A DNA stretch of 7,593 bases, taken from the NCBI GenBank assembly GCA_021793535.1, contig JAJYSO010000074.1, positions 1-7,593 on the forward strand, read 5' to 3'. The first letter of the stretch is position 1, and every line of letters starts with the position of its first letter. The DNA is from Bacteroidota bacterium (lineage in GTDB: Bacteria; Bacteroidota; Bacteroidia; Flavobacteriales; Flavobacteriaceae). Made by a program: the position numbers and the translations under genes. Below are positions 1 through 6,008 of this stretch, one piece after another. Under the pieces are notes generated by a model. The model saw only the letters and a list, made by a program, of their open reading frames with translations, searched no databases and was not told where the DNA came from.

Positions 1-1
1 C

Positions 2-880
2 AACCCGGGTGATTTTGACAAGAACTACGGAGAGATCTACGCCGGAAATGACATCTGGAGGAACCTGGAAGTTCCGGAAGGAAAAATCTACGATTGGGAC
101 GAAGCCTCCACTTATATCCGTGAGATCCCGTTCTTTAAAGATATTTCTGAAAAACCGGCGGCCTTGCAAGATATCAAAGGGGCTCGTGCATTACTCAAAT
201 TAGGGGATAGCATCAGTACAGACCACATTTCCCCTGCGGGACGTTTTAGCAAATTCTCTCCAGCCGGACAATATTTGGTGGACAAAGGAGTGGATCCCAA
301 GAACTTTAACTCCTACGGTTCGCGTAGAGGAAATGACCAAGTGATGGTCAGAGGAACCTTTGCCAATGTCCGGATTAAAAACGAATTGGTAAACAAGGAA
401 GGTGGGTATACCATTCATATGCCTTCGGGGGAAGAAATGACGGTTTTTGAGGCTGCATCCAAGTACAAACAGGAGCATACGCCACTGGTGGTCTTGGCAG
501 GAATAGAATACGGTAGTGGTTCTTCTAGAGACTGGGCGGCCAAAGGGACGTACCTGTTAGGAGTCAAAGCGATTATCGCTGCGGGATACGAACGTATTCA
601 CCGCAGTAACCTGATGGACTTAGGGGTCTTGCCCCTGCAGTTTAAACCAGGTGAGAATGCAGATACTCTTGGGCTAACTGGAAAAGAAACCTTTGACATA
701 GTGGGGATTGCTCAGGACTTGAAACCGCATAAGGAAGTAGAGGTGACCGCCACGTCGGATGATGGAAAGCAAACGCAGTTTAAAGCCATCGTTCGCTTGG
801 ATTCGGAAGTAGAAATCGAATACTATCGCAACGAAGGGATCTTACAATACGTTCTTCGAGAGTTTTTAAAGGAGAGTTGA
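2..880 (+). CDS. acnA: Aconitate hydratase, AcnA type (C-terminal part; 5' end outside window)
   Basis: Aconitase interconverts citrate and isocitrate through cis-aconitate in the cytosolic TCA cycle. The frame is open from base 2 to the TGA at 878-880 and gives the last 292 residues of a protein usually near 900 residues. The visible part covers the end of the linker and the swivelling C-terminal domain. Diagnostic stretches of the AcnA/IRP branch, as opposed to the mitochondrial or AcnB branches, are GDSISTDHISPAG (codons at 206-244), NSYGSRRGN, YGSGSSRDWAAKG (510-548, with the substrate-binding Ser/Arg region) and ERIHRSNLMDLGVLPLQF (590-643). The cysteines that bind the 4Fe-4S cluster lie in the missing upstream part and cannot be checked. 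A TTG at 164 is only an internal codon, since homology continues upstream to the window edge. A strong terminator follows, so the gene ends its own transcription unit. Confidence 0.95.
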   Translation, partial: NPGDFDKNYGEIYAGNDIWRNLEVPEGKIYDWDEASTYIREIPFFKDISEKPAALQDIKGARALLKLGDSISTDHISPAGRFSKFSPAGQYLVDKGVDPKNFNSYGSRRGNDQVMVRGTFANVRIKNELVNKEGGYTIHMPSGEEMTVFEAASKYKQEHTPLVVLAGIEYGSGSSRDWAAKGTYLLGVKAIIAAGYERIHRSNLMDLGVLPLQFKPGENADTLGLTGKETFDIVGIAQDLKPHKEVEVTATSDDGKQTQFKAIVRLDSEVEIEYYRNEGILQYVLREFLKES

Positions 881-901
881 TCACTTTGGTTATCACCGTT
901 T

Positions 902-934
902 AAAAAACACCGGAACATCCGGTGTTTTTTTTTT
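902..934 (+). terminator. Intrinsic terminator after the aconitase gene
   Basis: A perfect inverted repeat begins 21 bases after the aconitase stop. CACCGG (908-913), a five-base loop (914-918) and CCGGTG (919-924) form the GC-rich stem. It is flanked by six A on the left (902-907) and ten T on the right (925-934). The A and T tracts also pair, so the hairpin could work in both directions, but only the + strand gene ends here. It separates acnA from the operon that starts at 1037. Confidence 0.92.
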
Positions 935-975
935 GGAGTAAGGGCACCGGGGACAAGGGGAATTTCTTTTGGGTT

Positions 976-1010
976 TTGTTAGGAAAATACCTGAAATAAT
1001 GTTAGTTTTG
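976..1010 (+). promoter_or_regulatory. Bacteroidota-type promoter for the ten-gene operon
   Basis: TAGTTTTG at 1003-1010 matches the Bacteroidota sigma-ABfr -7 consensus TAnnTTTG exactly. The nearest upstream TTTTG (TTG at 976-978) could serve as the -33 element. The spacing is 24 bases, slightly longer than the usual 17-23, so the -33 assignment is weaker than the -7. Transcription would begin near 1015-1018, about 20 bases before the cupin ATG at 1037. It is the only full TAnnTTTG match I found upstream of any gene in the unit. Confidence 0.6.
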
Positions 1011-1036
1011 AATGATTCTAAATAAGATACTATTCC

Positions 1037-1375
1037 ATGAAAATATCCTCTTTGTTAAAAGACTTACAGTATAAAGAAGAACGGCCTGCCGTTCAGGTTT
1101 TATTGGACTCGGATGCCGGTAAAGAGATTCGAATTGCCTTTAAGAAAGGCCAAGAAATGAAAGAACATCATGCGCCCTTTCCTATTGTTGTTGAAGTTTT
1201 TGAAGGACACATCCTCTTTGGAGTGGAGGGGGAGAAGGTGGACTTGAAAAGAGGAGACTTGATCACCTTGAAAAGTAAAGTTCCTCATGACTTAAAGGCG
1301 CTGCAGGATAGCATCGTACGACTGAGTTTAAGTAGGGCCGACGGAATTGAACGCGTAGAAAAAGTGACCGAATAA
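1037..1375 (+). CDS. Small single-domain cupin protein
   Basis: A 112-residue protein made of little more than one cupin beta-barrel. Cupin motif 1 is visible as G38 to G57 with H44 and H45 (H-H-A-P in place of the textbook HxH) and E53. Motif 2 runs from G73 (KRGDLITL) to P83-H84. H44 or H45, E53 and H84 are the likely metal ligands. The barrel fold is a confident call, but the activity is not: small cupins include dioxygenases, isomerases, sugar-binding proteins and sensors. It is the first gene of the operon, about 20 bases after the predicted transcription start, and the methyltransferase ATG follows its stop codon by one base, which suggests translational coupling. The ATG at 1037 has no Shine-Dalgarno sequence, as is usual in this phylum. 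It could act as the operon's small-molecule sensor or as an enzyme; nothing in the sequence decides between them. Confidence 0.85.
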   Translation: MKISSLLKDLQYKEERPAVQVLLDSDAGKEIRIAFKKGQEMKEHHAPFPIVVEVFEGHILFGVEGEKVDLKRGDLITLKSKVPHDLKALQDSIVRLSLSRADGIERVEKVTE

Positions 1376-1376
1376 A

Positions 1377-2159
1377 ATGGGACATCAAACCATAAATCCG
1401 ATCCATGGGCATTGGCTTTTGGCCAAGATGGGCAAACGTGTGCTGCGTCCAGGTGGCGCAGTGCTCACCCATAAAATGATTGCGGATTTAAGGATTGGTG
1501 CGGGGGATGAAGTGGTGGAGCTTGCTCCAGGGCTGGGGTATACGGCTGCTTTGTTGTTGTTGAAAAAACCTTTGTCCTATACCGGAGTCGACATCAACCA
1601 AGAGGCAGTGGAGAAGCTTAAGGTGAAGTTTAAAGAAGAAGGCACTTCTACTCGTTTTATCTGTGCTTCGGCAGCTCGCTCCGGACTGCCATCGGGTTGT
1701 TGTGATCGGGTGCTGGGAGAAGCCATGTTGACCATGCGGGCCAATAGAAGGAAGTTAGAGATCATCAAAGAGGCTTATCGCTTGTTACGTCCCGGAGGGA
1801 GTTATGCCATCCACGAATTGGGACTGGTTCCGGATGCCTTGCCGGAACACGTTAAAGAAACGATCAGTCGTGAGTTGGAATTGACCATTCGGGTGAATGC
1901 TCGGCCGTTGACCCAAAGCGAATGGGAGCGATTGTTGCAGGAAGCTGGATTTGCGGTACAAGCGGTGCACAAGGCCCCCATGCGGTTATTGGAGCCTGGT
2001 CGCCTATTAAAGGATGAAGGTGTTTTTGGCTTGCTTAAAATGGGTTGTCATTTGCTGTCTCATTCCGAACAAAGAAAGCGCATCTTGCAGATGAGACGCG
2101 TCTTTCGCAAATATCAAGAGCATTTGTGTGCTTTTGTTTTTGTTGTAAAAAAAAAGTAA
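1377..2159 (+). CDS. Class I SAM-dependent methyltransferase, substrate unknown
   Basis: A 260-residue protein with a Rossmann-type methyltransferase core. Motif I is VVELAPGLG (residues 46-54), the usual D/E-x-G-x-G-x-G loop with A-P in its middle. The acidic residue ending strand 2 is D72 in TGVDIN. The motif II/IV region is DRVLGEAML (110-118) and motif III is LLRPGGSYAIHEL (136-148). About 35 residues precede the core, and a basic C-terminal extension (about 205-260) follows it, ending in three lysines encoded in a nine-A run. These extensions probably shape the substrate site. The layout resembles small-molecule methyltransferases of the ubiquinone/arsenite/thiol type, but no subfamily signature identifies the acceptor. 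The gene starts one base after the cupin stop, so the two products are probably made together. There is no signal peptide, so it acts in the cytosol. Confidence 0.88.
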   Translation: MGHQTINPIHGHWLLAKMGKRVLRPGGAVLTHKMIADLRIGAGDEVVELAPGLGYTAALLLLKKPLSYTGVDINQEAVEKLKVKFKEEGTSTRFICASAARSGLPSGCCDRVLGEAMLTMRANRRKLEIIKEAYRLLRPGGSYAIHELGLVPDALPEHVKETISRELELTIRVNARPLTQSEWERLLQEAGFAVQAVHKAPMRLLEPGRLLKDEGVFGLLKMGCHLLSHSEQRKRILQMRRVFRKYQEHLCAFVFVVKKK

Positions 2160-2191
2160 TATATTAAAGTTTAACCTATAAAACATAAAAC

Positions 2192-2611
2192 ATGAAAAAA
2201 CACAGAGCAAGTGCCGTTTGGAACGGTTCAGTCAAAGAAGGAAGTGGTAAAATATCTACAGCGAGTAAAGTTTTTGACGGACAACCTTATTCTTTTAAAA
2301 CGCGTTTTGGAGAGGGATCCGGAACTAATCCCGATGAACTTATCGCTGCTGCCCATGCCAGCTGTTTCGCGATGGCTTTCAGTTTGATTTGTGGAGAAAA
2401 TGGATTTACCCCTGAGCGTGTGGACACTACAGCTGAGGTCAGTATGAATCCCGATAAATTGCAAATTGAGCGTTCTCACTTGACCTTGAAGGCAGCTGTT
2501 CCCGATTTGGATCAAGCTAAATTTCAGGAGATTGCCAATGCGGCCAAAGAAAATTGCCCCATCAGTAAACTGCTCAACTGCGAGATCTCCCTGGAGGCTT
2601 CTTTGGCATAA
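2192..2611 (+). CDS. osmC: OsmC-family organic hydroperoxide reductase
   Basis: A 139-residue thiol peroxidase of the OsmC/Ohr family, which reduces organic hydroperoxides using a reactive cysteine pair. The match to the OsmC branch is close along its length: the N-terminal A-x-W-x-G motif, the QPYSFKTRF strand (31-39), GTNPDELIAAAHASCFAMA (44-62) and ENCPISKLL (120-128). The catalytic cysteines are C58 and C122, and E50 sits in the conserved NPDEL motif. Two further cysteines, C67 and C130, are also present. The length agrees with E. coli OsmC (about 143 residues). The ATG at 2192 lies 32 bases after the methyltransferase stop in an A-rich leader with no Shine-Dalgarno sequence. The stop and the next start overlap in TAATG, so the membrane protein that follows is probably translationally coupled. 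OsmC enzymes are recycled by lipoylated proteins, none of which is encoded here. Confidence 0.96.
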   Translation: MKKHRASAVWNGSVKEGSGKISTASKVFDGQPYSFKTRFGEGSGTNPDELIAAAHASCFAMAFSLICGENGFTPERVDTTAEVSMNPDKLQIERSHLTLKAAVPDLDQAKFQEIANAAKENCPISKLLNCEISLEASLA

Positions 2612-3027
2612 TGGTGCGAGCATCTCAAAAGGGCATTGAAATTTTCGCTCGGCTGGCTATAGGGCTGGGGTTCTTATCGGCCAGTATGGACCGGCTAGGA
2701 CTGTGGAATGGGCTGCTCGGACAGGATCAGATTGCCTGGGGGAATTGGTCCGCGTTCGTGCAGTACACCCACGCGTTGATGCCCTGGGCACCTGAGTTTT
2801 TGGCTGCATTATCCGGAGGGATCGCTACTTTGGCTGAAATGGTCTTTGGGGTGCTGCTGCTCTGGGGTTGGAAAATCAGGTTGATCGCTAATCTCAGCGG
2901 AATTCTACTGCTGCTTTTTGCGGTGGCCATGTTTTCTCAGCAGGTCAAATCGCCTTTTGATTATTCGGTATTCTCAGCCGCCGCCGCATGCTTTTTGTTG
3001 GCCAGGATCTCCAGTCGATCTACATAG
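2611..3027 (+). CDS. DoxX-family four-helix membrane protein
   Basis: A 138-residue integral membrane protein with four likely helices at about 8-27, 62-86, 90-109 and 117-132. The pattern FARLAIGLGFLSASMDRLGLW near the N-terminus, the W-x-x-F-V-x-Y-T segment (46-53), the acidic E76 in helix 2 (ATLAEMVFGVLLL) and PFDYSVFSAAAACFLLA (115-131) match the DoxX/YphA superfamily. Some members form part of membrane-bound oxidoreductase complexes or take part in thiol and radical detoxification; others are uncharacterised. The ATG overlaps the osmC stop by one base, and this tight pairing with a peroxidase suggests a shared task such as delivering electrons or handling membrane peroxides. That role is inference. 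The short positively charged N-terminus suggests it lies in the cytoplasm. Confidence 0.88.
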   Translation: MVRASQKGIEIFARLAIGLGFLSASMDRLGLWNGLLGQDQIAWGNWSAFVQYTHALMPWAPEFLAALSGGIATLAEMVFGVLLLWGWKIRLIANLSGILLLLFAVAMFSQQVKSPFDYSVFSAAAACFLLARISSRST

Positions 3028-3049
3028 ATACAAGGGGCGTGCTTTGTAT
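3028..3049 (+). other. Weak hairpin in the DoxX-CMD spacer
   Basis: ATACAAGG (3028-3035) can pair with CTTTGTAT (3042-3049), including one G-U pair, around a six-base loop. No T tract follows, so it is not an intrinsic terminator. It sits in the widest gap of the operon (49 bases) and could be an mRNA processing or stability element, or chance. Confidence 0.25.
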
Positions 3050-3076
3050 AAAACAATCAATTAAAATGTTACCATC

Positions 3077-3412
3077 ATGAGTGATCATAATTTATATGCT
3101 CCGGCCACCGGGGCAAGCAATCAAAAAAAAGCTGAACTGGCCCCAAAACAAATCGAGGCTTGGCGCAATTTTAGTAAAAGTGTTTTTACCGAAGGGGTGT
3201 TGGATGAAAAGACCAAGCAACTCATCGCTGTCGCTGTCGCGCATGTGACGCAATGCCCGTATTGCATTCGTTCTCACGTTCCGCAAGCCCTAAAAAAGGG
3301 AGCCAGTAAACAAGAGATCATGGAAGCCATATGGGTGGCTGCCGAAATGCGCGCCGGAGGAGCTTATGCTCATGCAGCCATTGCGCTGGATGAGATGGAG
3401 AAATACAGTTAA
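3077..3412 (+). CDS. Single-domain AhpD-like / carboxymuconolactone decarboxylase family protein
   Basis: A 111-residue all-helical protein of the CMD/AhpD superfamily. The redox motif is C60-P-Y-C63-I-R-S-H67, the CxxCxxxH signature of AhpD-type disulfide reductases and peroxidases. It is preceded by LDEKTKQLIAVAVAHVTQ (42-59) and followed by the conserved EAIWVAAEMRAGGAYAHA stretch (83-100). In mycobacterial AhpD the proton relay uses a Glu 12 residues before the first Cys and a His inside the CxxC. Here these positions hold Q48 and Y62, so a simplified mechanism or a different reductant is likely. Such proteins usually form trimers or hexamers. The ATG at 3077 lies 49 bases after the DoxX stop, and the DUF488 gene begins 9 bases after this stop in the same frame. 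A true lactone decarboxylase is unlikely because of the CxxC motif. Confidence 0.93.
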   Translation: MSDHNLYAPATGASNQKKAELAPKQIEAWRNFSKSVFTEGVLDEKTKQLIAVAVAHVTQCPYCIRSHVPQALKKGASKQEIMEAIWVAAEMRAGGAYAHAAIALDEMEKYS

Positions 3413-3421
3413 GCAAGGGGG

Positions 3422-3964
3422 TTGAAGGTTGAAGATCAACAGCAAATTTGGACGATCGGACACTCCACCCACTCGCTGGAAGAATTTATAGCTTGGCTGC
3501 AGTGGTTCGCTATTGTACAGCTTGTCGATGTTCGAAGCCTGCCGGGCTCGAGAAAGTTTCCGCAGTTTAACCAAGAGGCTTTGATGAAATCCTTGGCCGA
3601 TATAGGGATTGACTATACGCATTTAAAGACTTTGGGAGGAAGGCGGAAATTTCATCGGGATTCTCCGCATACGGTTTGGCGCAACCACTCCTTTAGAGCG
3701 TATGCTGACTACATGCAGACCGCTGCTTTTCTAGAGGGGTTGGCACAGTTGAAGCGGATTGCTCGGAAGGCACCAACAGTGATCATGTGCTCCGAGGCGG
3801 TATGGTGGCGGTGCCACCGGGCCATGATTGCCGATATACTGAAGGTAGAGGGCTGGAGAGTATATCACATTATGGGGTTACAGCGGTCGGTGGAGCACCC
3901 CTTTACCCAGCCGGCCAAGGTCATCGACGGACATTTGCAATACGGCCCCGCAAAGGAGGATTAA
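3422..3964 (+). CDS. DUF488 family protein
   Basis: A 180-residue protein of the DUF488 family, whose function is unknown. Conserved features are the N-terminal IWTIGHSTHSLEEF (9-22), LVDVRSLPGSRKFPQFNQEAL (34-54), YTHLKTLGGRRK (65-76), and the C-terminal MCSEAVWWRCHR (122-133) with C123, E125, C131 and H132, the family's signature C-x-E...C-H-R block. The start is a TTG at 3422. The in-frame TAA at 3410-3412 limits extension, the core starts only eight residues later, and no ATG lies between. The G-rich run just before the TTG is too close to serve as a normal ribosome site. The stop is 11 bases before the next ATG, and the last codons contain AAAGGAGG, which may serve that gene. The conserved Cys/His suggest thiol or metal chemistry, which would fit the redox operon, but this is inference. 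Confidence 0.9.
   Translation: MKVEDQQQIWTIGHSTHSLEEFIAWLQWFAIVQLVDVRSLPGSRKFPQFNQEALMKSLADIGIDYTHLKTLGGRRKFHRDSPHTVWRNHSFRAYADYMQTAAFLEGLAQLKRIARKAPTVIMCSEAVWWRCHRAMIADILKVEGWRVYHIMGLQRSVEHPFTQPAKVIDGHLQYGPAKED
3952..3959 (+). promoter_or_regulatory. Strong Shine-Dalgarno sequence at the end of the DUF488 gene
   Basis: AAAGGAGG is an unusually full Shine-Dalgarno match for this phylum. It lies within the last codons of the DUF488 gene, 16 bases before the ATG at 3976. That is longer than the usual 5-9 base spacing, but no ATG, GTG or TTG in the correct frame lies closer. Confidence 0.45.
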
Positions 3965-3975
3965 AAGTTTGCAGC

Positions 3976-4929
3976 ATGAACAAAGACAGATTGAATTACA
4001 AGCGATATCCTGAGGCTGTGCATGGATTGTTTGCGCTGGAAGAATATCTCGGGCAGCGGGAAGGGGTAGCTTCCCTTGTGCATTTGATCAAGATTCGGGG
4101 GTCACAGTTGAACGGTTGTGCCGAATGCTTGGATAGACATGTAAAGGAGGCTCTAGCAGATGGAGAAACGTTGCAACGCATATATGGATTAGCAGTTTGG
4201 CAAGCCTCATCGCTTTATATTGCAAAAGAGCGTTTGGCTTTGCGGTGGGCTGAAGCCTTGACGCTGGTGAGCCGACAAAGGGTCTCGGTATCACTTTACC
4301 AATCGGTTGTGGAAGCGTTTGGAGAAAGGGGATGTTTTGATTTGACCATGGCTGTGTTGAGTATTAATAATTTTAATCGCTTGGTTAAGCCTTTTAGGCC
4401 GGTAAGGGGAGATTATCGTGTCGGTCGTAGGGATAAAGAGCAGCCTGCTTACCAACCAGGCCAGCTGCTGGCACCGAACAAAGCACTGCAAGGATTGAAG
4501 CAGATGGAGGCTTTTGTAAAGGGTTCAGATTTGAATCCACGCCTACAAGGCCTGGTTCGGCTTCGTGTTTCGCAAATCAACCAAAGCCCGCTAGATGTGG
4601 AGCGTTTTGCCGAGGCTGCTTTTCAAGAAGGAGAAACGCAGCAACGCTTATACAGCTTATCCTTATGGCACCATACGCCCTATTACGCTCCAAAAGAGCA
4701 AATCGCTTTGCGGTGGGCAGAAGCCTTGACCCTGATCTTTGAGCATTCTTTTCCGGATGCGTTATACCAAGCGGTAACCGAAGCTTTTGGGGAAGAGGGC
4801 ACTCTTTTTTTAACACTGCTGGTGTTGACGGTAAACAACCAGAACAGGCTGCACCTTGCTTTTTTGGAAGAAGCGCCGCAAGCAGAAGAGGAAAAACAAA
4901 AATCTAAAGACGATGGACTTACACAATAA
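3976..4929 (+). CDS. Tandem double-domain CMD/AhpD-like protein with a degenerate second domain
   Basis: A 317-residue protein built from two copies of the CMD domain, each usually found as a protein of about 150 residues. Copy 1 (about 9-136) has the redox motif C48-A-E-C51-L-D-R-H55 in GSQLNGCAECLDRH, then GETLQRIY and RWAEALTL (90-97). Copy 2 (about 165-292) repeats the pattern at a constant offset of 156 residues: GETQQRLY and an identical RWAEALTL (246-253). Its active site reads S204, D207 and F211 in place of C48, C51 and H55, so it cannot do thiol chemistry and is probably structural or regulatory. Both copies end in a similar S/T-x-N-N-x-N-R-L motif. The tail (about 297-317) is charged and probably disordered. 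The frame stays open upstream to 3787, but that part lies over the DUF488 coding sequence and has no CMD homology, so I use the ATG at 3976. The 3' end overlaps the SDR gene by 17 bases. Confidence 0.9.
   Translation: MNKDRLNYKRYPEAVHGLFALEEYLGQREGVASLVHLIKIRGSQLNGCAECLDRHVKEALADGETLQRIYGLAVWQASSLYIAKERLALRWAEALTLVSRQRVSVSLYQSVVEAFGERGCFDLTMAVLSINNFNRLVKPFRPVRGDYRVGRRDKEQPAYQPGQLLAPNKALQGLKQMEAFVKGSDLNPRLQGLVRLRVSQINQSPLDVERFAEAAFQEGETQQRLYSLSLWHHTPYYAPKEQIALRWAEALTLIFEHSFPDALYQAVTEAFGEEGTLFLTLLVLTVNNQNRLHLAFLEEAPQAEEEKQKSKDDGLTQ
4000..4383 (+). repeat. CMD domain copy 1 of an internal duplication
   Basis: First unit of a duplication within one gene, with a period of 468 bases (156 codons). 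The DNA is still similar in places: the 14 bases at 4237-4250 are identical to 4705-4718, and the AGCCTTGAC stretch just after them is also shared. This copy keeps the CxxCxxxH active site. Boundaries are approximate. Confidence 0.8.
4468..4851 (+). repeat. CMD domain copy 2 of an internal duplication
   Basis: Second unit of the 468-base-period duplication, aligned without gaps over the middle of the domain. It keeps the helical scaffold and the RWAEALTL motif but has Ser, Asp and Phe where copy 1 has the two redox Cys and the His. Boundaries are approximate. Confidence 0.8.
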
Positions 4930-5623
4930 AGTTGCCGTACTTACCGGAGCCAGTAGTGGACTGGGGTCAGCTTTGGCTAAAGCCTTGGTTCAAGAAGGAG
5001 TGGTGGTATACGGTTTGGCTCGAAATCGGGACCGACTCACCCAATTGCGCGAACAACTAGGGACGAACTTTCATCCAGTACGCATGAATTTGGCAGATCG
5101 GCAAATGCTCAGTCATTGGGTAGAAGATACCTTTAGTCTTGATTATGGCCCCGATATTCTCATTAACAACGCCGGAGTGGGGGGATTCGAAAAGATTGAT
5201 GAGATGCAACCGGATTACTGGCTGCAGATGGTGGATGTAAACTTGAATGGAACTTATTTTATTACGGCTCAATTAGCGGCTTTGATGAAACAAAAACAAG
5301 GGCATCAACACATTGTGAATATAGGTTCGATCTTGGGCACAGTGGCCCGCAGTGAAGGAGCTGCCTATTGTGCTACAAAATTTGCGATAAGTGGATTTAG
5401 TGAAGCCCTTTTTAAAGAGTTGAGGTTTTATCAAATTAAGGTAACTTGTGTCAATCCGGGCTCTATTGCTACTGATTTTTTTGCATCGTCAGGGATTACT
5501 AAGCACGCCCACATGCTGCAGCCCGATGAGCTGGCCGATACCATTTTATATGTTTTAAAAACACCGGACAATATGTTGATCAATGAACTGACCGTGCGTC
5601 CTTTAAACCCCAAAGCCCCCTAA
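4913..5623 (+). CDS. Short-chain dehydrogenase/reductase (classical SDR)
   Basis: A 236-residue cytosolic NAD(P)(H)-dependent oxidoreductase with every classical SDR motif: T11-G-A-S-S-G-L-G18 for cofactor binding, N85-N-A-G88, N110 in the VDVNLNGT helix, catalytic S139 (VNIGSI), Y152-C-A-T-K156, and N181-P-G183 followed by the TDFF motif. The basic R37 after strand 2 (GLARN), with no acidic residue at the strand end, favours NADP(H) over NAD(H). The C-terminal NELTVRP is typical of the YdfG/short-chain alcohol and ketone reductase group. The substrate cannot be told from sequence. The ATG at 4913 is chosen because VAVLTGASSG follows at the usual distance; the longer frame from 4856 adds a lysine-rich stretch without homology. 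It overlaps the CMD gene by 17 bases, so coupled translation is likely. Confidence 0.94.
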   Translation: MDLHNKVAVLTGASSGLGSALAKALVQEGVVVYGLARNRDRLTQLREQLGTNFHPVRMNLADRQMLSHWVEDTFSLDYGPDILINNAGVGGFEKIDEMQPDYWLQMVDVNLNGTYFITAQLAALMKQKQGHQHIVNIGSILGTVARSEGAAYCATKFAISGFSEALFKELRFYQIKVTCVNPGSIATDFFASSGITKHAHMLQPDELADTILYVLKTPDNMLINELTVRPLNPKAP

Positions 5624-5646
5624 ATCTATTTTAAAATCGTGATATC

Positions 5647-5997
5647 ATGAAAGGGATTAAGTTAAAACGCATTTATGAAACGCCTTCAAAACAGGACGGT
5701 TACCGACTGTTAGTCGATCGGGTATGGCCCAGAGGCATTAGCAAAGAAAAGGCAGATCTCGATGAATGGAACAAAGAGATTGCGCCTACGACCGAACTGC
5801 GCAAGTGGTTTGGGCATGTTCCGGAGCGATTTAAAGCTTTTTCCGAAAAATATAGAGAAGAACTCAAAGACAAGGAAGAAGCGCTTAAAAAGATAAAAGA
5901 AATCGCCGAGAAACAGCAGGTTTGTTTGCTTTACGGAGCGAAAGATAAAGAACATAATCAGGCTGTGGTTTTAAAATCAATTATTGAATCACTATAA
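5647..5997 (+). CDS. YeaO-type DUF488 protein
   Basis: A 116-residue protein of the YeaO branch of DUF488 (COG3189), function unknown. The family signature is clear: KLKRIYETP (6-14), DGYRLLVDRVWPRGISKEKADLDEWNKEIAP (17-47) with the invariant DRVWPRG, ELRKWFGHVPERF (50-62), and a C-terminal CLLYGAKDKEHNQAVVLK strand-helix (93-110). It is shorter than the DUF488 protein at 3422 and belongs to a different subfamily: it lacks the C-x-E...CHR block and has D-K-E-H-N-Q-A in its place. The ATG at 5647 lies 23 bases after the SDR stop in an AT-rich leader without a Shine-Dalgarno sequence, and the hemerythrin gene starts 11 bases after this stop. YeaO homologues are common near stress and detoxification genes, but no activity is established that I can name. 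Confidence 0.93.
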   Translation: MKGIKLKRIYETPSKQDGYRLLVDRVWPRGISKEKADLDEWNKEIAPTTELRKWFGHVPERFKAFSEKYREELKDKEEALKKIKEIAEKQQVCLLYGAKDKEHNQAVVLKSIIESL

Positions 5998-6008
5998 ACG
6001 GGATTATT

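Noticed and set aside
200..478. A 92-codon - strand open frame
   Set aside because: It is antisense to the well-conserved aconitase C-terminal domain.
2147..2155. A run of nine A at the end of the methyltransferase gene as a possible frameshift or slippage site
   Set aside because: The run lies three codons before the stop, so slippage would change only the last residues; no continuation in another frame has homology.
2164..2174. TTAAAGTTTAA inverted repeat before osmC as an operator or promoter
   Set aside because: It is a short AT-only repeat in an AT-rich leader and does not fit TAnnTTTG; chance is the better explanation.
2228..2623. A 131-codon open frame on the - strand
   Set aside because: It is entirely antisense to osmC, whose protein matches its family from end to end; the antisense translation shows no domain.
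3290..3622. A 110-codon open frame on the - strand across the CMD-DUF488 junction
   Set aside because: Both + strand genes beneath it have clear family motifs; the antisense product shows nothing recognisable.
3787..3975. A 63-codon extension of the double CMD protein upstream of 3976
   Set aside because: This part is the +1 frame of the DUF488 coding sequence, whose conserved C-x-E...C-H-R block shows the true frame. The extension has no CMD homology and domain 1 starts after 3976.
4856..4912. A 19-codon lysine-rich extension of the SDR upstream of 4913
   Set aside because: It lies over the end of the CMD gene, and classical SDRs begin a few residues before the TGxxxGxG motif, which fits the ATG at 4913.
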